Shown here: positions 1 through 8,900 of the stretch, piece after piece | Position numbering within the stretch: position 1 is the stretch's first letter | Layout: each line of letters opens with the position of its first letter | Assembly: GCF_900102145.1 (NCBI RefSeq) | Contig: NZ_FNBC01000004.1 | Coordinates: 1-64,000, forward strand | DNA from: Thermus arciformis | Lineage (GTDB): Bacteria; Deinococcota; Deinococci; Deinococcales; Thermaceae | Direction: 5' to 3' | Length of the DNA stretch: 64,000 nucleotides | Program-made: the position numbers and the translations under genes | Notes under the pieces: generated by a model | Seen by the model: the letters and a program-made list of their open reading frames with translations, nothing else | Database searches by the model: none | What the model was told of the DNA's origin: nothing

Positions 1-258
1 TACTTCCCCCACGTCCACCAGGCGGCGGGCGTAGGGCTTAAGGAAAGCCGGGTAATACCGAGATTCCCGATCCCTAGGGACCTTCAGGTCCACCTGGCCG
101 AAGGTGGTCTCCAGCTTGCGGGGGTAGTAGCCGTTCCTGCGCCCCCCGTGCACCTGCAAGAAGGCTGTCCGGTCCAGCTCCAGAACCGTCTGCAGAACCT
201 CGGCTACTGTCTCCCGCACCGCTTCCCTCAGCAAGATCCGCAAGGTATCCTGGTCCAC
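1..258 (-). CDS. IS256-family (mutator type) transposase, N-terminal 86 residues
   Basis: This is the first part of a transposase that runs off the left edge. Reading leftwards from a GTG at 258, 86 codons are open to base 1. The segment VHGGRRNGYYPRKLETTFGQ followed by VDLKVPRDRES is the characteristic early region of IS256/MULE-type transposases: the conserved GYYPRK, then the beta strand before the first catalytic Asp, which lies off the window. The start is fixed by a Shine-Dalgarno AGGAGGTG at 263-270 (minus strand). It is the gene of the insertion sequence whose end lies near 300-330. Only the N-terminus is visible, so I cannot say whether the copy is intact. Confidence 0.85.
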   Translation of the reverse strand, partial: MDQDTLRILLREAVRETVAEVLQTVLELDRTAFLQVHGGRRNGYYPRKLETTFGQVDLKVPRDRESRYYPAFLKPYARRLVDVGEV

Positions 259-330
259 GGGGCACCTCCTCGTTCCAAGGTGTGCCCCCCTATTAAACAC
301 GGACCCTTACACATAAATCCTTACACGACC
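259..330. mobile_element. Probable terminal region of the IS256-family element
   Basis: Non-coding stretch between the transposase start and the adjacent lipoprotein frame. It contains two copies of a CCTTACAC motif (305-312 and 319-326), ending in CGACC at 326-330. IS256-family elements have inverted repeats of roughly 20-30 bp rich in GTGTAA-type motifs, which fits the minus-strand reading GGTCGTGTAAGG. The boundary at about 330 is inferred because the neighbouring signal-peptide frame becomes protein-like right after it. The other end is outside the window, so repeat pairing and target duplication cannot be checked. Confidence 0.55.
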
Positions 331-367
331 GGGTCGCTGGTGGCTGGTTGTAGGGTTCAGCGGACTT

Positions 368-2056
368 GTGGCGTCCTGTCAGTTGGGCGGGGTTCAACCC
401 TCCAGTGCATCCCCTTCGGATGGGGACCCCATCCCTCCTGCTCTGGCTGAATCTCTTGCTGTGGGTCTGAAGGTTTCCACGAGCGGGCTTAGTCCACAGG
501 CGGCAAAAGGGAAGAGCTACAGGATTGCCAGGGAAATGGTCTACGATATGTCTGGCAAGCCGCTACACCACTTGATTCTATTGGGGCCTGGGACTGGCGA
601 GTTCTGGGCAACCCTGAGTGCACCGGACCCAGAGCATGCCCTCTTTGCGGTTGGGGCCACGGATAAGCGTAGCTTCTTCTCCTTCATCATCCCTGCCAGC
701 AGTTTCAAGAGCATAGTGGAAACCCGGGACCGGGCAGGCTCCTTTAAGCGGTTCCTCAGCCCCACCCCCGGGGTTCTCTACCTGGAAGACCGCAGTGGGC
801 GCATCTGGGATACCACCACGGCGACCGAGGTGGACCCGGCGGTTGTAGAGCAGTGGAGAAAGGCACAGCGGACCCTCATTGAGCAGAGGCAAAAGGACGG
901 CATCCTGGACAAGATGAAAGAAGACTGGGCAAGGGTCCTTGCCGAAGCCAGCGGACAGGGCCTTAGCCCTCAGAGCACCGGAGTACCGACCCTAAGGGCG
1001 CTTACCTTGCCTGACGGCAGTCTGGATGTAGAGGGGTTTTTGACCCTCCTGGAAACCCAGATGGCTTCCAGGGGTATAAGCCCGCAGTATGTCAACGAGC
1101 GGGCTTGGTGTATGGGCTGGTTCTGTGCTGGCATGGGCTATGCCAGTGTGGTGAGGGGAAACCGCTACAACGGCGACATTGCCAACGACAGCCTTTACAA
1201 CCCCAATGACCCGCAGGATTGCTCCACGCAAAACAAATGCGACATTGCTAATGGTCTTTTAGAGGGAGACCCGTTTGGGAATGAGCAGACAATAGCAGAA
1301 TATCGTTATCTGCCGGACGGTACTTGGGGTGCTTGGGATTTTGGTCCTAGCGGGCTAATGCGCCTGGACTATGTCGGTTGCGGCCCCATGTCCATAGTTC
1401 GGCTCTTCAACTGGTACGCCTTCCACCGGGAACGGTTTGGAAGCGGCCCCAATGTGCATTTCGTAACCGTGAACGGAAGACCGCCAAGCTCTGAAAGGGA
1501 GCTCGCCCAAATCATGTTCGACCCGGTGCTCCTCGGGACACGGGATGGCATCAACTACTACCAGCCCAGGATTGCCCGCTACACGGACACCTGGCATTTC
1601 ATGGGGCAGGGTATGACCCGGGATACCAATATGATTCCTGGGGCCAACACATGGATTAGTTACCACGCCAGCCCAGAAGGGAAAAACTGGGAGATGCGGG
1701 GTAGCCACAAGGCATTTGTGAACCTGGCTTATGCTGGGTCAGTACTCACTGTCGTAGGTATACCAATCTCCCTGATTGACTTCTCCCAACACACCTGGCG
1801 TGTGCGGGACATTGTGCGGGGTAAGATTGGACGGGACAACGAACCTGTTATTGCCCTCTATGCTACTGGTCGTGCTTTGGGGCTTGAGGGCCACTACGCC
1901 ATGTCCCAGGCATACATTGTGCACGAGGGTTGGTTTTCCGCCAGTGTCCTCCTGTGGACAACAAAAGGTGCGGGGGACATACCACAAGGGCGGTATGTCA
2001 ATGTAACCGATATGGGCTCTTTCTACAGCGGAGCATACGGCATGTACCGGAGGTGA
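368..2056 (+). CDS. Predicted secreted lipoprotein with C39/papain-like cysteine peptidase domain, 5' end disrupted
   Basis: Frame of about 560 residues with lower GC than the chromosome around it. The only usual start codon after the in-frame stop at 314 is GTG 368, but that sits inside a signal peptide: upstream in frame is WWLVVGFSGL, then VASC, a lipobox whose Cys is residue 4 from this GTG. The natural start seems to have been removed by the IS end at about 330. In the C-terminal half, GCGPMS (Cys338) and LEGHYAMSQAY (His509), then DMGS, resemble the Cys and His-Asp positions of C39-like peptidases. A Cys-rich patch (residues 248-291) precedes it. Function unknown; peptidase activity is inferred. 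Overlapping Shine-Dalgarno/stop couples it to the next lipoprotein gene. Confidence 0.6.
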   Translation: MASCQLGGVQPSSASPSDGDPIPPALAESLAVGLKVSTSGLSPQAAKGKSYRIAREMVYDMSGKPLHHLILLGPGTGEFWATLSAPDPEHALFAVGATDKRSFFSFIIPASSFKSIVETRDRAGSFKRFLSPTPGVLYLEDRSGRIWDTTTATEVDPAVVEQWRKAQRTLIEQRQKDGILDKMKEDWARVLAEASGQGLSPQSTGVPTLRALTLPDGSLDVEGFLTLLETQMASRGISPQYVNERAWCMGWFCAGMGYASVVRGNRYNGDIANDSLYNPNDPQDCSTQNKCDIANGLLEGDPFGNEQTIAEYRYLPDGTWGAWDFGPSGLMRLDYVGCGPMSIVRLFNWYAFHRERFGSGPNVHFVTVNGRPPSSERELAQIMFDPVLLGTRDGINYYQPRIARYTDTWHFMGQGMTRDTNMIPGANTWISYHASPEGKNWEMRGSHKAFVNLAYAGSVLTVVGIPISLIDFSQHTWRVRDIVRGKIGRDNEPVIALYATGRALGLEGHYAMSQAYIVHEGWFSASVLLWTTKGAGDIPQGRYVNVTDMGSFYSGAYGMYRR

Positions 2057-2061
2057 AAGAG

Positions 2062-2544
2062 ATGAGGTCCCTCAGAACAGTTGGGTTTTTTGGGCTTCTT
2101 GCGGGCCTCTCCCTCCTGCTTACCGCTTGCCCGGGGTTTGTTCCTGAGCGTATTCCGAGTTTGTTCGTGATGTACGAAGCCGGGGGTGTTTGTCAGGGGG
2201 TGATGGTGACGAATCACATGGGGGAGCAGTGGCGGATGTGGAGTTATGATCGAGGCAATGAGGAGTTCGTAACACTTCTCCCCCCAGGCCAAACCGTGCG
2301 CATCCCAGACCCCTTACCTTACCCCGAAATCACACGGTACAGCTTGAAAGGGCCTCAACTCCTTCCTCTGGGCCAGAAGGTACCCATAGACATAAGCTGG
2401 CACTGCTTGCCGGATAGACCTCCCGAGAGGTTTACGAGGGAGATTGAGAACGACCCCTCCAGGTACCTGTATGTCAGGGAAGACCCCAGGGCACCCAGCG
2501 GATTGCGCATCTACCTGGTCCTGGGAGAGCCACCCCGACAGTGA
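2062..2544 (+). CDS. Small predicted lipoprotein, unknown function
   Basis: 160 residues. The ATG at 2062 is preceded by GGAGGTGA (2049-2056), which overlaps the stop codon of the upstream gene, so the two are translationally coupled. The N-terminus is a classic lipoprotein signal: a positively charged MRSLR, a hydrophobic core and lipobox LTAC with Cys23. The mature part has two further cysteines and ends in a basic tail. I do not recognise the family. Codon use and GC match its upstream neighbour and differ from the chromosome, so the pair probably arrived together. It may be an envelope partner, immunity-like or chaperone-like protein for the peptidase-like lipoprotein; that is a guess from position only. 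Confidence 0.75.
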   Translation: MRSLRTVGFFGLLAGLSLLLTACPGFVPERIPSLFVMYEAGGVCQGVMVTNHMGEQWRMWSYDRGNEEFVTLLPPGQTVRIPDPLPYPEITRYSLKGPQLLPLGQKVPIDISWHCLPDRPPERFTREIENDPSRYLYVREDPRAPSGLRIYLVLGEPPRQ

Positions 2545-2580
2545 AGACCAATGCCGCCTACGGGCTTGTCAGCCTGCTGG

Positions 2581-2775
2581 CTAAAGTGTTCGGACAGCTT
2601 CACCCAGGGGGTCTGTCCACTCATCCCCCCAAAGGAGCAGGGCTTCATGTAAGGCTTCCTCGGGGGACATGTGGTTTTCCCCTTGGGGGAAGAAGAGGTC
2701 TAGAACAGGCTTTGTAAGGCGTATACCTCCTCCTAAGGCTAAATACGCGGAAGGCACTTCTGGGTACAGGGCGAT
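2581..2775 (-). pseudogene. Possible 5'-truncated fragment of an unknown gene
   Basis: The minus-strand frame ending at 2581 has a protein-like C-terminus (LALGGGIRLTKPVLDLFF, then SPEEALHEALLLWGDEW), whereas the plus-strand frames across the same bases look random. Upstream of about 2775 the frame runs into sequence better explained as an IS relic on the other strand, so any gene here has lost its 5' part. No family recognised. It may equally be a chance open frame. Confidence 0.25.
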
Positions 2776-2940
2776 TTTTCCTTTACCGGGACATAGCGGC
2801 CGCACAGAACATCCTGGCAAAGGCTTAGGCGGAGCCTGCGGGGATTGTGGTGGCAGTAAATGCTCTACACGAACCGTGGTCACGGGCGTAGCCCGTATCT
2901 TGTAGCCCTGCTCTTTAGAGCGGGGAGTCGTCACCCTCCT
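2773..2940 (+). mobile_element. Relic of an IS200/IS605-type right end with tnpB tail
   Basis: A short plus-strand frame ending with TAG at 2903-2905 reads PGHSGRTEHPGKGLGGACGD, which resembles the variable C-terminal tail of TnpB proteins (GHSG...ACGD). It is followed by two hairpins: ACGGGC-GTA-GCCCGT (2882-2896) and CCCTGCTC-TTTA-GAGCGGGG (2906-2925). A hairpin just after the tnpB stop is typical of IS605 right ends. The rest of tnpB is missing. The assignment rests on remembered family features, not on an alignment. Confidence 0.4.
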
Positions 2941-2980
2941 TGCCACGCGGTTTTCATCTCCGGTGCCTATGCTAATAGGG

Positions 2981-5900
2981 ATGCGGCGGGGGTTTCTCCT
3001 CCTCCTGGGGTTCGCCCTGCTCCTCCTCCTTTTGGCCTGGCCTTCCCTTTTGCGTCTTGCCGTGGAGCGGGGCCTGGTTCTGGCGGGCTTTAAGGGCCAG
3101 GTGCAGGAGGTGAGGGGGCACCTCCTCCTGGGGCTGCGCTTAAGGGGGGTGGTGCTTAAGGGGGAAGGGCTTGCCCTCGAGGCGGAGGAGGTGCGCCTGG
3201 GCTATGATCTATTGGGACTTCTTCGCAAGGAGCTTCCCGTATCCCTGGTGGTAAGGGGGGCTAAGGTCCGGCCCACCTGGGAGGCCTTGATCCCGGAGAA
3301 ACCGGGGCCTCCCCCCGCCATCCGGGTGGTCTTCCGGCAACTCCGTTTGGAGGAGACCCAGGTGGAGCTTCCCAAGGGGGAAAGGCTCTTTCTGCCTCCC
3401 GTCCGCCTCACCCTACTGGGGGAAAACCCCTATACCTTCGTGGCCCGGCTCCCCGGGGGGAGCTTCCAGGGGGAGGCCAGGGCCCTGGCCCCGGACCTCT
3501 CCGCCTGGGAGGTGCGCTACCAGGGAGAGGTGCGGGGGCTTTCCTTCTTCTACGAGGGGCTGAAAGGGGGCAGGCTCTGGGGGAGCTGGCGCCTTGGGCC
3601 CGGAGGACTGGAGGGGGAGAACCGGGTAGAGGGCGGGGTGGTGGAGCTGGTGGGCTTCCTCCTCACCGGGGTCAAGGGGGAGGTGGCCTTCCGGGAGGAC
3701 CGGGTGGAGGCCAGGCTTCAGGGGGTGGGCCTCGAGGGGCCCCTACAGGCCCAGGTGGAGGTGGACCTGGAGGCCCCCCGTTACCGCTTCCAGGTGGAAG
3801 GCCGCCCCAGGCTTCCCGCCCTGGCCCGGCACTTCGGCCTCGCCCTCCCCGTGGAGGGGGACGGGGCCTTGTGGCTTCGGGGGGAGGGGTGGGAGGCCCT
3901 GAGGCTCCTTGGGGGCTTCCAGGGGGAGGGCCGGCTTTGGGGGGAGCCCTTTCGCCACCGGGGACGCCTTTCCTTTGACCGGGTCTTCGCCCTGGGGGCG
4001 GAGGCCGAGGGGCGCCTTTTTGACCGCACCTACGCCCTGGCCCTGGACCTGAAGGGCGGGGGCTACCGCCTGGACTACCGGGACTCCCTGGGGAGCGCCC
4101 TCGGGCTTTTCGGGGAGGGAAGCGCGGTGCGGGGGGAGGGCCTGGCCGCCTGGCCCAGGCCCCTGGAGGGGCTCGCCCGGGTGGCCTTCCAGGGGGAGGG
4201 GAGGCGCTGGCGGCTTCGGGTGCAAAGCCCCGGGGTGCGCCTGCCCCTCTTCCGGCCCCTGGACCTCTCGGGGGAGGTGGCGGGAGAGGGGGGCAGGGTC
4301 GGGGGGCGGCTTGGGCCCCTCGCCCTGGAGGGCCCCTGGGAGGACCTGGCTCTGGCCCTCGGCCCGGTTCCCCTGGTGGTGGGGCGCCTGGAGGGGGAGG
4401 GCCGCCTCCGGGGGGGGCGCCTCGAGGCCAGGCTCCGCTACACCTCCCCCTACGCGGCCTTTCCCCTTTCCCTGCGCCAGGAGGGGACGGGCTTCCGCTT
4501 CCAAAGCCCCTACGGGGAAGGGAGCTACCGGGGCGGGGCCCTGGCCCTAAGGCTTAGGGGGCTTCCCATCCGGGCCCTGGACGCCCTGACCCTTTCCGGG
4601 GAGGCCTTGTACCGGGAGGGGGCCCTCTCGGGGAGGCTTCGCCTGGAGGGGCGCTACCTGGACCTGGAAGCGGCCCTTTGCGGCCTGGGGGCGGACCTAA
4701 AGGGGCGCCTCCAGACCCCCCTGGGGGCGCTTCCCCTGGCGGGGGCCTACGACCCCGGGGAGGGGCTTCGCCTGAGGGCCCAAGGCCTCCTCCTCACCTA
4801 CCGGGAGGCTTTGCGCCTGCGGGGCGAGGCGGCCTTGGGCCCCTGGTCCATAGGGGCGGACCTGGCCCTTGGGGAGGGGTTTTCCGGCTCGGCCTGGGTG
4901 CGGGGGCCCTACGGGCTTGAGGGCCGCCTTCTGGGGGAGGGGAAGCGGCTTCGCCTCAGGCTTTCCGGGCCCCTGGAGGGGGAGGGGGAGGTCTTCCCCC
5001 GGCTCCAGGTGGAGGGCCGCTTGGCCCTCCCCTTGCCCGAGGGGCTGGAGCTTCCCCCCTTGGCCTTCCGCCTGGACCGGGAGGGGCTTGGGCTTCCCGG
5101 GGTGGGGCGGGTTTCCTTCCCGGAAGGGGCCTTCCGCCTGGACCTCCCCTTCCGCTACCGGGGGGAGGAGGGAAGGCTTTGGGGGGAAGGGAACCCCAAA
5201 GGGGGCTTTCTCCGCCTGACGACCCGGTACGGGGCCTTGGAGGGGAGGGGGCCCTGGGGAAGCCTGGCCCTCCTCGGGGAGGGGGAGGCGCCTTTCCTCG
5301 GGCCCTGGCGCTTCCGGGGGAGGGCGGACCTCCCGGGCCTCCGCTACGGGGGGGAGGCCTTCTGGCCCCGGGCGGGCCTCCGCCTGAGCCTCGCTGGGGA
5401 AGGGCTAAAGGGGCGCCTCCTGGGCCAGGCCCCGGGGCTTAGGGTCCTGGGGGGGTATGGGGAGGGGGTTAGCCTCCTCCTCCAGGCGGAGGGGTACGAC
5501 CTCGCCCCCCTGGGCCTTCCCCTAAAGGCCTGGGGCACCTGGGGGACCAAGGGGGGAAGGCTTCGCCTGGAAAGCCCCTACGGGGAGGCCTCCTTTTTGG
5601 GGGAGGAGCTCCTTCGGGCCAGGGTGCGCCTCCTCGGCCCCTACGTGGAGGGGGAGGGGGAGGTCTCCCCTCAAGGGGCCGCCTTGGGCTTCCGGGCCCG
5701 CTACCTTGGGGAGGGGGTGGCGGTGGAGGCCTGGGGGGAGGGGGGTGGCCCCTGGGGGGACTTGCGCTTCCAGCTGGCGGGGGAGGCCCGGCTTCCCTAC
5801 CAGAAGCCCCTCCCCTTCAGGGGAGAGGTCTGGACGGCGGGCGGGGTGGGCTACCGCCTGGAGGGGCCGGTCTCCCTGGAAGGGCAAGGCCTCCGCTACC

Positions 5901-8900
5901 GGGGGCGCCTGGACCTGCCCCTGGCCCTCCTGGGCAAGGAGGGGCGGGTCCTGGGGAGCTTCCAGGGGGAGGGCCTTCGCCTCCAGGGGGAAGGGGAGGG
6001 GGTGTGGGCGGGGCTTCCCTTCGCCTTCCAGGGAGGGTACGGGGAGGGGGCTTCCCTCCGCCTCCGCTTCCCAGGGGGCGAGGTGGCCTGGAGGGGGGAG
6101 GAGGTGGCCTTGGACCTCAAGGAGGTGGCCCCCCTGGCCCAGGCCCTGGGGGTTCCCCTGGAGGGCCAGGCGGAGGCCAGGCTCTCCTTGCGGGGGGAGG
6201 GGGAGGGGAAGGCCCTCTTGGGCTACGGCGGGGAGGTCCTGGAGGCCACCTACCGGGGCACCTCCCTGAGGCTCTTCCTCCCGAGGAGGGGGGTGGGCCT
6301 CGCCTGGGACTGGCGCACGGGGGAGGTGGAGGGCCTGGGGGAGGTTCAGGGCGGGGGCCTCCTGCGCCTTCCCCCGGGGAAGGTGGAGGGGCGCTTCGCC
6401 TACCGGGGCCTGGAGGTGGAGCTTTCCGGGCCCTTGGGGGCCTTGGACCTCCGGGCCCGCTACGCCGAGGAGGCCCTGGGGGAGACCCTCCTCACCGCCC
6501 GGCTGGACCTCTTGGCCCTAAGGGGGGAAGGGGAGGTGCGCCACGCCTCGGCCTACGCCCAGGGCCAGGCCCGGCTTTCCTGGGAGGGGCGCCGCTACCT
6601 CCTGGAGGGCCGCCTGAGGGGGCTTCGGTACCTGGAGGAGGAAGGGCCCTTCCGCTTGGAGGGGGAGGGGGAGCGCTTTGAGGCCCGGTGGGAAGCCCCC
6701 CTGGCCCTGGGGGCCCGCCGCGAGGGGGGGTGGACCCTCTGGGCCAAGGGGAAGGGGGAGGTCCTGGGCTTCCGGGTGGCGGCCGACCTCGCCTACGGGC
6801 CCGGGGGGTACCGGGGCGCCCTCGAGGCGGAGGGGAGAGGGCTTGTCCTCCTGGGGGAGGGGAAGGGGCCCTTGGGCCTTCGCCTGAGGGGGGAGGGCCT
6901 GGAGGCGGAGGCCACCCTGGAGGACCTCCGCCTTTTGGGGGAGGCCCGCTACGCCTACGCCCTGGGCCAGGCCCGCCTCGAGGCCCGGGCCCGCCTGGCG
7001 GGCACCCTCCCCAAGGTGGTCCTGGAGGGGGAGGGGGCCTTGGCGGGGCAGGGGGAGAGGCTTCCCTTCCGCTTCGCCTACCGCCCGGGGGAGGCCTGGG
7101 ACGTGCGGGCCCTGGAGGCCTTCGGGGAGGCGGAGGGGTTCCACCTTGTTCTCAAGGAGGGGCGCCTTTCCCTGAGGCTGGACCGGGACCTGGCCCCCTT
7201 CGGCCTCCCCGTGCGCCTAAAAGCCCAGGGGGAGGGCTCCTGGGACGCCCCCTTCGGGGTGGTGCTGGAGGGGAAGGAGGGGAGGCTTTCCGGGGAGGTG
7301 GCCCTTTGGCCCCTCAGGGCAGAGCTTTCTGGGGAGGTTTTGGGGGAGGCCGTGTTCCTCCGCTATGGGGAGGCCCTCGCCCTTTCCTTCCTGGGCCCCC
7401 GCCTCCGGGGGGAGGCCCTTTACCGGGAGGGGCTTTCGGGGGCCTTGGCCCTCCGGTACCCCCTGCCGGGAGGGGGGGTTGAGGGGAGGGTGGACCTTGC
7501 CCGGGGCACCTGGAGCCTCGAGGGCCAGGGGGCCTGGCAAGGGAGGCTGGAGGGGGGCTTCTGCCTGCCCCCTCCCCTGGGGCCTTGCCCGGGGCTTCGG
7601 GCGGAGCTGAAGGGCGGCTTGGGGTACGGGGAGCTGGTCTTCACGGGGGCCTACCGCTACGCCGCCCGGGAGGGCTACCTGGGGGAGGTGGCCGGGGAGG
7701 GGACCCTCGCCACCCCCTACGGGGGCCTCCGCCTCCTCGGGCGGGGGCTCGGCCTGGACCTCCAGGGGGCGGACCTGCCCCTGGAGGGGCGGCTTGAGCT
7801 CAACCCCTTCCGCCTGGCCTACCGCTACCAGGGGGCCTTGCCCCGGGGCCTGGGGGAGCTTTCCGCCACGGGGGTCTACCCCGGGGCCTGGCTTTCCGGG
7901 AGGTACCGCCTGGGGGAGGTGGTCTTGGCCTTGGAGGGCCTCCCCGGCTTCCGGGTGGCCCTGGAGGGGGAGGGGCTTAAGGGGGAGGTGGGGCCTGAAG
8001 GGGTTTCCCTCGCCTTCACGGGCTTCCGCTACGGGCCCTTGGCCTTCACGGGGAAGGCCCAGGGGCCCTGGGCCGGGCTTCTTCTGGAGGGGACGCTTTT
8101 GGCCTGGGGGCGGAGGGCGGAGGTGGAAGGGAGCTGGAACGGGGAGGGCCTCCGCCTCGCCTTTTCCGGGGACCTGGAGGGGGAGGCGGCCTGGAAGGGG
8201 GTCTGGGCGGGGAGGCTCGGTTTCCGGGAAGGGTGGGTGGCCCTCTCGGGGCCAGGGGTCCCGGAGCTTGAGGGGGAGGTCTTGGGGGAGGCGGTGCGCC
8301 TCCGCTGGCCCAGGCTTGCGGTGGGGGGGCTTTGGCTGGACCTTGGGGCGCGGGAGGTGGGGGGCAGGGGGCGGCTCTTTTCCGCGCTGGTCCCGCAAGG
8401 GGTGGAGGCCTGGGGGGAGGGGGGAAGCCTCCGCCTCGCCTACCGCCTTCCCGGCCTTGGCCTCCCCTTGGAGGGGGAGGTGGACCTAAAGGACTTCTCC
8501 CTCGCCCTCACGAGCCCGGAAGGGGAGGGGAGCCTCCGCTACGGAGGGGGAAGGCTTTCGGGGAGGCTTTCCCTGGACCTCGGCGGCCTGGCCCTCACCC
8601 TCTTGGGGGAAGGGGACCGCCTGGGCCTTTTAGGAGAGCACGGCCCCTACCCCTGGTGGGCGGCGGGGGAGGGGAGGCTGGAGGGGGAGGTGGACCTCTC
8701 GGGGGCCTACCGGCTCGCTTACGCCGCCGGGCCCCAGCGCCTCACCCTCACGGGACGCCTCCTGGAGGCGGTCCTCGAGGCGGAGGGGCCCTACGCCTCG
8801 GGGCGGCTCACCTACCCGGCGGGCGGGGACCTCCGGGTAGACCTCCCCCTCCCCCCCCTGGAGGGCCGCTTCCGGGGCCGGGTGGGCGGGGAGGGCTACG

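Noticed and set aside
7217-8398. Long minus-strand frame inside the tamB gene
   Set aside because: Proline/Gly-rich mirror of the Leu-Gly-Glu repeats; tamB in the plus frame has clear signal anchor and conserved C-terminal domain.
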